NCBI RefSeq assembly: GCF_900111035.1 | Contig: NZ_FOFU01000002.1 | Coordinates: 310,001-374,000, forward strand | DNA: 64,000 bases | Source of the DNA: Treponema bryantii | GTDB lineage: Bacteria; Spirochaetota; Spirochaetia; Treponematales; Treponemataceae | Direction of reading: 5' to 3' | Part shown: positions 53,798-61,156 of the stretch, piece after piece | Numbering within the stretch: the first letter of the stretch is position 1 | How the letters are laid out: the number at the start of each line of letters is the position of its first letter | Position numbers and translations under genes: made by a program | Notes under the pieces: model-generated | Databases searched by the model: none | Seen by the model: only the letters and a program-made list of their open reading frames with translations | What the model was told of the DNA's origin: nothing

Positions 53798-54073
53798 ATG
53801 ATTGAAGATCCAAAATTGCTTGAAACTGTAAAAGAAGCTCTTGAAATGTTCCGTCCACAGCTTCAGGCTGACGGCGGAGACATGGAGTTTGTCTGTATTG
53901 ATGATGATTATAAGGTTCACCTGAATCTTACTGGTGCCTGCGGTGGATGTCCAATGGCTGTTATGACTCTTAAGATGGGAATTGAAAGATACCTTATTGA
54001 TGCATGCCCTGAAATTAAAGAGGTTGTTCAGGATAACGCCCAGAATCTTGATGATATGGGAATGGGGTTCTAA
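53798..54073 (+). CDS. NifU C-terminal-domain (Nfu-type) iron-sulfur carrier protein
   Basis: This is a 91-residue single Nfu domain with the CxxC motif in LTGACGGCPMAVMTLKMGIERYL (Cys48 and Cys51), which bridges a 4Fe-4S cluster between two monomers and hands it to target apoproteins. Length fits the stand-alone Nfu class. AGGGG precedes the ATG. The stop is followed directly by the ATG of the SlyD-like gene, so the two are coupled. The strongly GC-rich leader stem is described separately. No isc or suf genes are in the window. Confidence 0.92.
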   Translation: MIEDPKLLETVKEALEMFRPQLQADGGDMEFVCIDDDYKVHLNLTGACGGCPMAVMTLKMGIERYLIDACPEIKEVVQDNAQNLDDMGMGF

Positions 54074-54628
54074 ATGAAAATTGAAAACGACAAGTGGGTT
54101 GAAATCCACTACACACTTAAAGACGAAGCTGGTCAGCAGCTTGATTCTTCTGTTGGAAGCGAACCACTCGGTTATGTTCACGGAAGAGGTTATCTGATTG
54201 CTGGCCTTGAAAATCTTATGGCTGGTCACGAACCTGGCGATAAATTTTCTGCACGTATTGAGCCAAAAGACGGTTATGGTGAATATGATGAGCGCCTTAT
54301 TGTTGAACTTGACCGCAATAAGTTTGAGTTCGACGGCGAAATCACTGTAGGAATGCCATTCCAGATGATGACTCCACAGGGACTTTCTATTGTTCACGTT
54401 ACAAAGGTAGAAGGCGATAAAATCACTATTGATGGAAATCACGAACTTGCCGGAAAAACTTTGAATTTTGATATCGAAGTTGTAAATGTTCGCGACGCAA
54501 CAGAAGAAGAACTTACACCAACAAGCGGATGCGGCGGTAGCTGCGGAGGTTGTGGTGGATGCGGTGGCGGAGACTGCGGCAGTGGCAGCTGTGGAGACGG
54601 TGGTTGCGGCGGCTGTGGCTGTAACTAA
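54074..54628 (+). CDS. slyD: SlyD-like FKBP-type peptidyl-prolyl isomerase with Cys/Gly-rich metal-binding tail
   Basis: The 184-residue protein has an FKBP domain with the IF (insert-in-flap) chaperone domain: VEIHYTLKDEAGQQLDSS, EPLGYVHGRGYLIAGLENLMAGHEPGDKF and GYGEYDERLI, then the insert GMPFQMMTPQGLSIVHVTKV. After residue about 150 comes a tail with nine cysteines and mostly glycine (GCGGSCGGCGGCGGGDCG...). E. coli SlyD has a His/Cys tail that binds nickel for hydrogenase assembly; this tail has no His at all. Coupling to nfu suggests a role in metal or Fe-S protein assembly (inference). It has no signal peptide. Confidence 0.88.
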   Translation: MKIENDKWVEIHYTLKDEAGQQLDSSVGSEPLGYVHGRGYLIAGLENLMAGHEPGDKFSARIEPKDGYGEYDERLIVELDRNKFEFDGEITVGMPFQMMTPQGLSIVHVTKVEGDKITIDGNHELAGKTLNFDIEVVNVRDATEEELTPTSGCGGSCGGCGGCGGGDCGSGSCGDGGCGGCGCN

Positions 54629-54634
54629 CTGATA

Positions 54635-55216
54635 CTACTTAATATCCAATGCGTCGATAAGAGTTCTAAAATTCTCTTCTATCGGCGCATTTTTTATGTC
54701 CACAACAACATCAGCTATTGCCTGATACTGCTGATAACGATCGCGATATTTTTTCATCAGAATGTCCTGTATCTGAGAAAGCGATGTCGGATTTTCATTC
54801 AAAACATAGGCAGGTGCATTTATAAAGGAACCTGTTTCGGTCTGCTGGATTTTTGCCATAATGCGGCTAACCGAATGTTTAATATCCAGCTTCAAGAAAA
54901 CGAAAGTACCACAATCGCGAAGAGCCTGAAGGGCCGGCGGATTATCACAGATTCCACCACCAGTTGAAACTACAATCTGACTGTTTCCAAATTCCTTCAT
55001 AATTGAACGGCAAGCTTCTTCTTCTGCAAGTGTAAACTCTGCAACGCCCTTTGTTTTGTACAAAGTTCGAAAATCAATTCCACGTATACGTCCAATCTCA
55101 TCATCTGTATCTATGAAATCAACTCCAAGCTTCTTTGCAAGAAGTTTTCCCTGTGTAGTTTTTCCGCAATGTTTACAGCCCATAAGAACTATCGAATTAT
55201 TCATGCTTTCGCTCAT
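54635..55216 (-). CDS. aroK: shikimate kinase
   Basis: The 193-residue protein has the P-loop GCKHCGKTTQGKLLAKKLG, the shikimate-binding DTDDEIG and the STGGGICDN motif, with an Arg-rich lid region (KKYRDRYQQYQAIADVVV). It phosphorylates shikimate in the pathway to chorismate and the aromatic amino acids. The unusual His and Cys inside the P-loop (GxKHCGKT) are tolerated in this fold. The ATG at 55216 is preferred because TATACT ends 6 bases before it; an in-frame ATG at 55204 is possible. No other aro genes are nearby. It is convergent with slyD, 6 bases apart. Confidence 0.88.
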   Translation of the reverse strand: MSESMNNSIVLMGCKHCGKTTQGKLLAKKLGVDFIDTDDEIGRIRGIDFRTLYKTKGVAEFTLAEEEACRSIMKEFGNSQIVVSTGGGICDNPPALQALRDCGTFVFLKLDIKHSVSRIMAKIQQTETGSFINAPAYVLNENPTSLSQIQDILMKKYRDRYQQYQAIADVVVDIKNAPIEENFRTLIDALDIK

Positions 55217-55222
55217 AGTAAC

Positions 55223-55228
55223 AGTATA
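55223..55228 (-). promoter_or_regulatory. -10 element abutting the shikimate kinase start
   Basis: On the minus strand TATACT ends 6 bases before the ATG at 55216, with TTTAAT 17 bases further upstream as a weak -35. No Shine-Dalgarno sequence is present. Confidence 0.4.
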
Positions 55229-55281
55229 GCATGCGAATTGTAAAAATTAAAGGTTTCGTGTATTCTTTAATTAACGTAATT

Positions 55282-55310
55282 GCCGTGCGCGGCTTATTCA
55301 GGAGAGTTCC
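55282..55310 (+). promoter_or_regulatory. leader hairpin and ribosome site of the PrsW-like gene
   Basis: GCCG-TGCG-CGGC followed by TTATTCAGGAG repeats the arrangement seen before nfu at 53768-53797. Stem length and loop pattern (UNCG) are conserved while several bases differ. Confidence 0.45.
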
Positions 55311-56003
55311 ATGGGTATAGCACTTTGTTTTGTTCCTCTGATCCTTGCCATCGTGATTTTTTCGACTGCATTTAAGCTCAGGCTCACACATCAGCTGATT
55401 GCAGTTCTTCTTGGCCTTGCAGCTGTTCTTCCGATTTCTTTTATCCAGTACTTTATGCCTGCAATTCCCGGATTACCACTCTCCCCTGTTGTCCGCGCCC
55501 TCTTGAAATCAATCCTGCTTTACGGCCTTGTTGAAGAAGCAATAAAAACTCTGGCTTTACTTCCCCTTACTCATAAACCTTATGATGAAGCTAATTGCGA
55601 TAATCCTGCGGCCGGCCGTCTGAACTATTTACTACTCGCCTTTACTGCAGGTCTTTCTCTGGGCTGCTTTGAATCTGTTGTTTATTATTTTGATCACCTT
55701 CAGATTGCAAACAGCCGCGGCGCAACACTTCTTTATGGTCAGATTGCTGTAAGAATCTTTACTTCTGATGTTATACATATGATGTGTACAGGACTCTGCG
55801 GATTATTTATTTATTCCTGCCGTAATAAACCTGTACGTATTTCCTGCATGATAGCCGCTGTACTGCTTCATGGAATTTATGATTTCTTTGCAGGCTTTTC
55901 GGGAGATATCCGCTGGTTTTCGGTTGCAGTTGTCCTTATGGCCATTATTGAATGCAGAATAAAATATACATCCTTGAAAACTGACGAAAACGCTACTAAT
56001 TAA
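55311..56003 (+). CDS. PrsW-like intramembrane metalloprotease family protein
   Basis: The 230-residue protein has about seven hydrophobic segments. LLYGLVEEAIKTLALLPL holds the EExxK motif (about residues 79-83), and later LLAFTAGLSLGCFESVVYY, DVIHMMCTGLCGLFI and LLHGIYDFFAGF supply the His residues expected of PrsW (peptidase M82), which cuts anti-sigma factor RsiW within the membrane in Bacillus. No RsiW-like anti-sigma gene is near, so the target is unknown; many family members have unproven protease activity. GGAGAG precedes the ATG. The leader has the shared GC stem. Confidence 0.75.
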   Translation: MGIALCFVPLILAIVIFSTAFKLRLTHQLIAVLLGLAAVLPISFIQYFMPAIPGLPLSPVVRALLKSILLYGLVEEAIKTLALLPLTHKPYDEANCDNPAAGRLNYLLLAFTAGLSLGCFESVVYYFDHLQIANSRGATLLYGQIAVRIFTSDVIHMMCTGLCGLFIYSCRNKPVRISCMIAAVLLHGIYDFFAGFSGDIRWFSVAVVLMAIIECRIKYTSLKTDENATN

Positions 56004-56120
56004 CACTCTTTTCTAACATTTTGTGCAAATTTTTGTAAAAAAACACCAAAATTTGCCAAAAATTCCGCATTCGGCCTTGACAATATCCGCCTAACCACCT
56101 ATAATACCCAAACAATACGA

Positions 56121-56193
56121 CGCGGGGTAGAGCAGTTGGCAGCTCGTCGGGCTCATAACCCGGAGGCCGCAGGTTCGAGTCCTGCCCCCGCTA
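56121..56193 (+). tRNA. initiator tRNA-fMet (anticodon CAT)
   Basis: This 73-nt cloverleaf has acceptor stem CGCGGGG/CCCCGCT with no Watson-Crick pair at 1:72 (C with U), D stem GAGC/GCTC, anticodon stem ending in three G-C pairs (GGG/CCC) around CTCATAA (anticodon 56154-56156), and T arm GCAGG-TTCGAGT-CCTGC. The unpaired 1:72 position and the three G-C pairs mark it as the initiator rather than an elongator. The sequence is close to the classic bacterial initiator. CCA is not encoded. A terminator follows at 56200. Confidence 0.95.
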
Positions 56194-56199
56194 TAACAG

Positions 56200-56225
56200 A
56201 CCACTCAGAAATGAGTGGTTTTTTG
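56200..56225 (+). terminator. intrinsic terminator after the tRNA
   Basis: ACCACTCA-GAAA-TGAGTGGT is followed by six T residues, seven bases after the tRNA end. It is a textbook rho-independent terminator. Confidence 0.92.
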
Positions 56226-56328
56226 TTTTAAACTGAAGATTACTGAACCTCGATAGACAAATAAGACCAAAAATAGTAGTATTCTGCCCTTGGTTACCTA
56301 CAATATAACACTAGATTCTAAAATTGGC

Positions 56329-56364
56329 AATTCAATAAAATTCATCTGAATTCACTGAAATTCA
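56329..56364. repeat. four direct AATTCA repeats at 10-bp spacing
   Basis: TTCA begins at 56331, 56341, 56351 and 56361, each time preceded by AA and followed by four variable bases. The exact one-turn period suggests a protein array on one face of the helix, though AT-rich chance repetition is possible. Confidence 0.5.
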
Positions 56365-56388
56365 ACTTTTACTTAAACTCCTTACTTT

Positions 56389-56426
56389 AAGTTCGTGGGC
56401 CGTAGGTTTTTGGCCTACGGAACTTG
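56389..56426. other. hairpin CCGTAGG-CCTACGG with extended flanks
   Basis: A perfect 7-bp stem around TTTTTGG is extended by AAGTTC and GAACTT on the outside, with a small bulge (GTGGG). It sits between the two repeat arrays and is not followed by a U-tract on the plus strand. Confidence 0.5.
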
Positions 56427-56450
56427 TGATATAAACTTAAAAATATAAGT

Positions 56451-56514
56451 TTGGCAATGTTATGGTAATGTTCCGGCAATGTTGGACAATGTCTTGGCAA
56501 TGTTCGGCAATGTT
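56451..56514 (+). repeat. six tandem GGCAATGTT-like iterons at 10-11 bp spacing
   Basis: Units start at 56451, 56462, 56473, 56484, 56494 and 56505; four carry an exact GGCAATGTT and two have single or double changes (GGTAATGTT, GACAATGTC). No unit contains a spacer, so this is an iteron-type array rather than a CRISPR. Confidence 0.75.
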
Positions 56515-56620
56515 TTAAATTATCCATCAGAACTAAAAACTCTTTTTTTTTACATTTAACACCAATTATCACCTTTACTTTTGGTGTTAAAAGGTGTTAA
56601 ATATATGTAAGAGGTTTAAT

Positions 56621-58435
56621 ATGGCAGATATTAAAGAATTAGAAGAACAGATAGCAAAACTTCCCATTGGATACATTACAGAAAAGGTTATAAACGATAA
56701 AAAATATTACTGTCAGCAATGGAAAGAAAACGGGAAATCAAAAAGCCGCTATATTTCCGAAGAGGAAGCAAATACTCTCAAACCTCAGATTGAAGAAAGA
56801 AAAAAACTTCAGAAAGAATTGAAAGCTTTAAAAAAGACTCTGCCCGATCCCGTTTCTGAAGAAACAGAAGAAGAAACTCCAGAACCAGAATTCAAAATGT
56901 CAGCACTCTTTGGAGAAGCCCTTTTAAAGATGGCACAGACAGCAAGTCAGTATGAACGAAGAGACTGTTTTTCTAAGATTCAGGATTTCTTAAAGACCCC
57001 AGCTGCCGATAAAGTTTGTCTTGTTTTTGGTCTCCGCAGAACCGGAAAGACAACCCTTCTGAAACAGCTTGTTCTTGCCATGAATGAAGAAGAACAAAAA
57101 TCAGCCATCTATATAAAAGCATCAACAGAAAACACAATTGAAGAATTGAATGCAGATTTGAAGCTTGCAAACAAACTCAAATATAAATATGTCCTTATTG
57201 ATGAAATTACACTTATTGAAAAATTCATCGATAATGCTGCCCTTCTTTCGGATGTGTATGCAGTTCAGGGAATGAAAATTGTTTTATCTGGTACAGATTC
57301 CCTGGGCTTCTGGTTTGCTCAGAACGAAGAACTGTATGACCGCGCAGTTACTATTCATACAACATTCGTACCTTTCCGCGAATATTCCCGCCTTCTAAAA
57401 ATCGATGATATTGATGAGTACATCCGTTACGGCGGAACTCTGAAGGCTGGTGAAACTAATTTTGAGGATACCGATGCAAATGCGTTTGACGCCTCTTTCC
57501 GTACTGATGAATCTACACGCCGTTACATTGACACTGCAATTGCACAGAACATCCAGCATTCCCTTAAATGTTATGACAGGGGAAATCATTTCCGCAATCT
57601 GATTGACCTGTACAAAAAAGACGAACTCACAAATGCCATCAACAGAATCATCGAAGATATGAACCAAGCCTTTACAGTTGATGTTATTACAAGAGATTTT
57701 AAATCCAGCGATTTAGGCTCTGCAAAAGATCTTCTCCGTCGTGAAAAAGATGAAACAAAGCGCACAGATTTTCTGGATACCTTTGATGCAAGCGATGTTA
57801 CGAAAAAGCTTATGGAAATCCTGAAAATCCGCAACAAGGAAAGACAGTCCATCGAAATCGAAGAAGTTCATATTCAGGAAATTACCGAATACTTAAAGGC
57901 CCTGGATTTACTTGAAATCGTTTATACAGAGAACATTCCTATCAGCAATAAGAAGCAGGAGCGGATTATTTTTACCCAGAGCGGAATGCGATTCTGCCAG
58001 GCTCAGGTACTTGTTTATTCTCTGATGCAGGATGAAGTTTTCGGCTCCTTGACTGGAGAATTACGCGATATTATCACAGAGAAAATCTTAGAAGATGTCC
58101 GCGGCCGAATGCTTGAAGATATTGTTTTTCTGGAAACAAAGCGCACTTACGGTACAAAGCGCAATGTCTTTAAGCTCAAATTTGCTTCCGGTGAATTTGA
58201 TATGGTCGTTCAGGACAAAACAAAAAAACAATGCGAGATTTTTGAAATCAAACACAGCAAGGAACTATTTCCTGCTCAGTACCGCCATATTAATGATGAA
58301 GAAAAGATTTCTCTCACGGAAGCTCAATTCGGCAAGGTTGTACGAAAATGCGTACTCTATCGCGGAGAATCCCAGATGCTTGAAAATGGCGTTGAGTATA
58401 AAAATGTGGAAGAGTTTTTGAAAGGGTTGAAATGA
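56621..58435 (+). CDS. AAA_14-type ATP-binding protein with C-terminal PD-(D/E)xK-like domain
   Basis: From the ATG at 56621 (AAGAGG upstream) the product has 604 residues. An N-terminal segment of about 65 residues (LPIGYITEKVINDKKYYCQQWKENGKSKSRYIS) resembles DUF6788. A coiled-coil linker leads to an AAA+ domain with P-loop GLRRTGKTTLLKQL (about residues 137-150) and Walker B YVLIDEITLI, followed by an LSGTDSLGFWF sensor segment. A helical middle contains a winged-helix-like part. The C-terminal region FKLKFASGEFDMVV...CEIFEIKHS has the E...D...ExK spacing of DUF4143/restriction-like nuclease folds. Such ATPases are widespread in anaerobes and unexplained; mobile or defence roles are inferences. 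A longer GTG start at 56594 lacks a ribosome site. Confidence 0.78.
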   Translation: MADIKELEEQIAKLPIGYITEKVINDKKYYCQQWKENGKSKSRYISEEEANTLKPQIEERKKLQKELKALKKTLPDPVSEETEEETPEPEFKMSALFGEALLKMAQTASQYERRDCFSKIQDFLKTPAADKVCLVFGLRRTGKTTLLKQLVLAMNEEEQKSAIYIKASTENTIEELNADLKLANKLKYKYVLIDEITLIEKFIDNAALLSDVYAVQGMKIVLSGTDSLGFWFAQNEELYDRAVTIHTTFVPFREYSRLLKIDDIDEYIRYGGTLKAGETNFEDTDANAFDASFRTDESTRRYIDTAIAQNIQHSLKCYDRGNHFRNLIDLYKKDELTNAINRIIEDMNQAFTVDVITRDFKSSDLGSAKDLLRREKDETKRTDFLDTFDASDVTKKLMEILKIRNKERQSIEIEEVHIQEITEYLKALDLLEIVYTENIPISNKKQERIIFTQSGMRFCQAQVLVYSLMQDEVFGSLTGELRDIITEKILEDVRGRMLEDIVFLETKRTYGTKRNVFKLKFASGEFDMVVQDKTKKQCEIFEIKHSKELFPAQYRHINDEEKISLTEAQFGKVVRKCVLYRGESQMLENGVEYKNVEEFLKGLK

Positions 58436-58483
58436 GAAAGCAGATTATACAAAATTTCCTACCACCATTATTTCTAACCATTT

Positions 58484-59356
58484 TTAAATTGATGAAAGTC
58501 TTTCAACAACTTTTTGGGCAGTTGTAGTTGAGGCCAGACCGTCCTGGCTGGTTTCGCGGAGGCATTGGGGAAGAAGATTTCCGATACGACCCATGGTTTC
58601 AAAAACTTCGTCGGCGGTAATGGCACTTTTTATGCCGGCCATTACCATCTGGCTGGCTATTATGGCATTTACGGCGCCTGAAACGTTTCGTTTTATGCAT
58701 GGCACTTCTACGAGTCCTGCAACTGGATCACAGGTTAGTCCCAGCATGTTTTTCATTGCAAGAGCGGCGGCATCTGCTATCTGCTCATTTGTACCACCCT
58801 CCAGAAAGATTAATGCACCTGCAGCCATGCTACTGGCCGAACCAATTTCTGCCTGACAGCCGCCTTCTGCGCCTGAAATGCTTGCTGTATTCGCAATCAC
58901 CTGGCCGATTCCTGCTGCAACATACAATGCCTGAACAACCTTTTCCACGGCCGGAGCCTTCTTTTCATAATACGTCAGCAGTACGGCCGGAATCACACCG
59001 CAAGAACCTGCTGTAGGTGCTGCAACTATCCTTTTCATACATGCATTGGATTCCGCCATTTTCACAGCTTTTTCCATCACCATTGTAAGAAAATCTCCTA
59101 TGAGCCTGTTGTCCTGTCGACGGAATTTTTCAAGTTTTGCTCCATCACCACCACTAAGCCCGCTATGAGAACGTAAATCAGCTGAATAATTTTTGTCGGC
59201 CTGGACCATTGCATCGAACAGCCGCTGCATCCGGCCGAATGACTCCTCGTAACTTACATTGCGCTCCTGTAAATCATCTTCTAAGACTACCTGCCAGAAC
59301 GGTACATCCCGCTCATCTGCAATTTTTATAATTTCCTGAATTTTGTTGAATCCCAT
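58484..59356 (-). CDS. sdaAA: L-serine dehydratase, iron-sulfur type, alpha subunit
   Basis: This 290-residue subunit deaminates L-serine to pyruvate and ammonia together with the beta subunit. It carries the Fe-S and active-site motifs of the family: AAPTAGSCGVIPAVLL, EGGCQAEIGSASSMAAGAL and LTCDPVAGLVEVPCIKRN, which supply three of the conserved cysteines, and a C-terminal LPQCLRETSQDGLASTTTAQ. Length matches the two-subunit enzyme of Gram-positive type rather than the fused E. coli SdaA. CAGGGTG precedes the ATG. The beta-subunit gene ends 12 bases upstream, and this is the last gene of the operon. Confidence 0.93.
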   Translation of the reverse strand: MGFNKIQEIIKIADERDVPFWQVVLEDDLQERNVSYEESFGRMQRLFDAMVQADKNYSADLRSHSGLSGGDGAKLEKFRRQDNRLIGDFLTMVMEKAVKMAESNACMKRIVAAPTAGSCGVIPAVLLTYYEKKAPAVEKVVQALYVAAGIGQVIANTASISGAEGGCQAEIGSASSMAAGALIFLEGGTNEQIADAAALAMKNMLGLTCDPVAGLVEVPCIKRNVSGAVNAIIASQMVMAGIKSAITADEVFETMGRIGNLLPQCLRETSQDGLASTTTAQKVVERLSSI

Positions 59357-59368
59357 AAATGCACCCTG

Positions 59369-60028
59369 CTACTTCAAACTGTAATAAGTTACTTTATTCA
59401 CACCTTCAAGCTTTGAAAGCCACGTCAATGCTTCTTCCGGAATCTCCTGATCCAGCTCCAGAACCATAACTGCGTCCCCACCACGATTTGCCCTGTACAA
59501 TTGCATTGCCGCAATATTTACACTTTTGTGCGAAAGCATGCTTGTTACTTCGGCAACGTGCCCTGGCTGATCCTTATTGTGAACAATCAAAGTAGGGTTT
59601 TCACCGGAAAAATTAGCACTAAGCCCATCAATATTTGCAATATTGATAACCGAACCTCCAAGCGATTCTCCTATAATTTCAAGTTTACGCCCGTTTTTCC
59701 CAGTCAACTTCAACTGCACAGAATTGGGATGATAATTTTTCAAGTTTGCTTCACCAAAAATCAGTTCAATTCCGCGCTCTTTTGCAATTTCTATACTTTC
59801 GGGAATTCTGCTATCATCTTCATGCATACCAAGCAGCCCCGCAACTAGGGCAAACGTAGTTCCGTGCCCCTTTCCAGTTGCCAGAAACGAACCATAAAGC
59901 AAAATCTCAGCTTTGATAATGGGCTCTCCCAGCAGTTTTTGCGACACATATCCAATTTTTACCGCACCAGCAGTATGCGAACTTGAAGGTCCAACCATCA
60001 CCGGACCGATAATATCAAAAATATTCAT
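59369..60028 (-). CDS. sdaAB: L-serine dehydratase, iron-sulfur type, beta subunit
   Basis: From the ATG at 60028 this is a 219-residue subunit. It begins MNIFDIIGPVMVGPSSSHTAGA, the family's conserved N-terminus with the substrate-binding PSSSHTAGA loop, and ends with an ACT domain (LIVHNKDQPGHVAEVTSMLSHKSVNIAAMQLYR), probably an amino-acid-sensing site. The frame is open further upstream, but that part overlaps alr in another frame and is not conserved. The start lies 14 bases inside the 3' end of alr, so translation is coupled. It is followed 12 bases later by the alpha subunit. Confidence 0.93.
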   Translation of the reverse strand: MNIFDIIGPVMVGPSSSHTAGAVKIGYVSQKLLGEPIIKAEILLYGSFLATGKGHGTTFALVAGLLGMHEDDSRIPESIEIAKERGIELIFGEANLKNYHPNSVQLKLTGKNGRKLEIIGESLGGSVINIANIDGLSANFSGENPTLIVHNKDQPGHVAEVTSMLSHKSVNIAAMQLYRANRGGDAVMVLELDQEIPEEALTWLSKLEGVNKVTYYSLK

Positions 60029-61142
60029 ACTTATATTTCCGTTCAACTCGTTTTGAAATATTACATACAATTTCATAGCCGATTGTGCCAATTGCATCCG
60101 CCATATCATCAGCAGTAATAATTTCATCCCCATCCTGACCAAGCAGCGTGACTTTTGTTCCCATCTCAACGCCCAAAATATCAGAAACATCAACCATAAT
60201 CTGATCCATGCATACTCTTCCCAGAACTGCAGCCCTCTTCCCATTTATCAGAACATAGAAATTATTGGATAAAAGCCGGTTGTACCCATCAGCATATCCG
60301 ACACAAACTGTAGCAATCTTCATTTCCCATTCTGCTTTAAATGTTCTACCATAGCCTACAGTTTCGCCTGAGTGAAGATTCTTTACCATAGAGACTACGC
60401 TATACCAGCTTAAAGCAGGTTTTATCCCTTCTGGCAACTGGTTCTGATAACTTGGCTTAAGTCCATAAAGAATAATTCCGAGTCTGGCAAACACAGATTT
60501 TTCACATTTATTCCAGAGGCCGCCGGCAGAGTTCAAACAGTGAACATAAGGAAGATTCAAATCTTCTATCCGCTTTGCAACTTTTTCAAATTTTTTAATC
60601 TGATTATTTGTAAATTCTACAGCTTCTTTATCCATAGAGTCTGCTGTGCAAAGATGAGTAAAAATACCCTGAAGGCAAAACTTGTCAGAATATTTTCGTA
60701 TTACCTCTTCACAAAAATCCGGATAATCTGCATCAAGACCAATACGATTCATTCCTGTATCGAGGGCAAATACAGCCTTTAATCTCGGACCTAATTTAGC
60801 CAGCAATTTTGCATGGTTTTCATCGACAACGGCTTGTGTTATATCATATTCAATTAAGTTCTGAGCCTGAGTAATAGGGGTATAGCCCAGAACGAAAATC
60901 TGTCCCTGGATTCCGCTGGTCCTGAGTCTTACAGCTTCATCCAGAGTTGCAACAGCAAAATCTGTTACGCCTTCTTTCTGTAGAACTTCGGCAATTTCTG
61001 CATCTCCTTGCCCGTAGGCATCGGCCTTTACAACGGCCATGATTTTTGTTTTTTCTGGAAGCTGATTTTTATAAATTCTGTAGTTTTCAATTATCTGAGA
61101 AAGGTTTATTTCTGCCCAGCAGCGTTTGTCGGTTATAATCAT
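60015..61142 (-). CDS. alr: alanine racemase
   Basis: The 375-residue PLP enzyme interconverts L- and D-alanine for peptidoglycan. The PLP lysine is in AVVKADAYGQGD (Lys39), the N-terminal strand is WAEINLSQIIENYR, the second catalytic Tyr lies in the C-terminal barrel interface (VGYGRTFKAEW), and CVGYADGYNRLLSN and LGRVCMDQIMVDVS are the conserved C-terminal motifs. GGAGG precedes the ATG. It sits in an operon of D-amino-acid and serine genes, so here it may also serve catabolism of D-alanine. The sdaAB start overlaps its 3' end. Confidence 0.95.
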   Translation of the reverse strand: MIITDKRCWAEINLSQIIENYRIYKNQLPEKTKIMAVVKADAYGQGDAEIAEVLQKEGVTDFAVATLDEAVRLRTSGIQGQIFVLGYTPITQAQNLIEYDITQAVVDENHAKLLAKLGPRLKAVFALDTGMNRIGLDADYPDFCEEVIRKYSDKFCLQGIFTHLCTADSMDKEAVEFTNNQIKKFEKVAKRIEDLNLPYVHCLNSAGGLWNKCEKSVFARLGIILYGLKPSYQNQLPEGIKPALSWYSVVSMVKNLHSGETVGYGRTFKAEWEMKIATVCVGYADGYNRLLSNNFYVLINGKRAAVLGRVCMDQIMVDVSDILGVEMGTKVTLLGQDGDEIITADDMADAIGTIGYEIVCNISKRVERKYKYEYF

Positions 61143-61156
61143 CTTGCCTCCTTTTT

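Larger units (their letters stand above)
56226..56620. other. non-coding stretch with two short-period repeat arrays, a hairpin and inverted repeats
   Basis: There is no credible gene in this stretch. It holds, in order, four AATTCA units at exact 10-bp spacing (56329-56364), a hairpin CCGTAGG-TTTTTGG-CCTACGG with AAGTTC/GAACTT flanks (56389-56426), six GGCAATGTT-like units at 10-11 bp spacing (56451-56514), a T-run, and TTTAACACC (56555-56563) facing two direct GGTGTTAA units 10 bp apart (56583-56600) just ahead of the ATPase gene. A minus-strand open frame at 56387-56572 is an artefact of the repeats. Confidence 0.7.

Noticed and set aside
53759-54442. 227-residue minus-strand open frame
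   Set aside because: Antisense to nfu and slyD, both of which have clear family motifs and ribosome sites.
56451-56514. Possible CRISPR array
   Set aside because: Units are only 10-11 bases, contiguous, without spacers, and there are no cas genes; it is an iteron-type repeat.
56387-56572. 61-residue minus-strand open frame
   Set aside because: It is the translation of the GGCAATGTT array and hairpin, with no ribosome site or recognisable sequence.
56194-58435. Integrated mobile element at the tRNA gene
   Set aside because: No integrase and no duplicated tRNA 3' end (attachment repeat) were found, so insertion remains only a suggestion.
60029-60244. 72-codon upstream extension of sdaAB
   Set aside because: It lies in another frame of alr, is Met/Trp/Leu-rich noise, and family homology begins at MNIFDIIGP.
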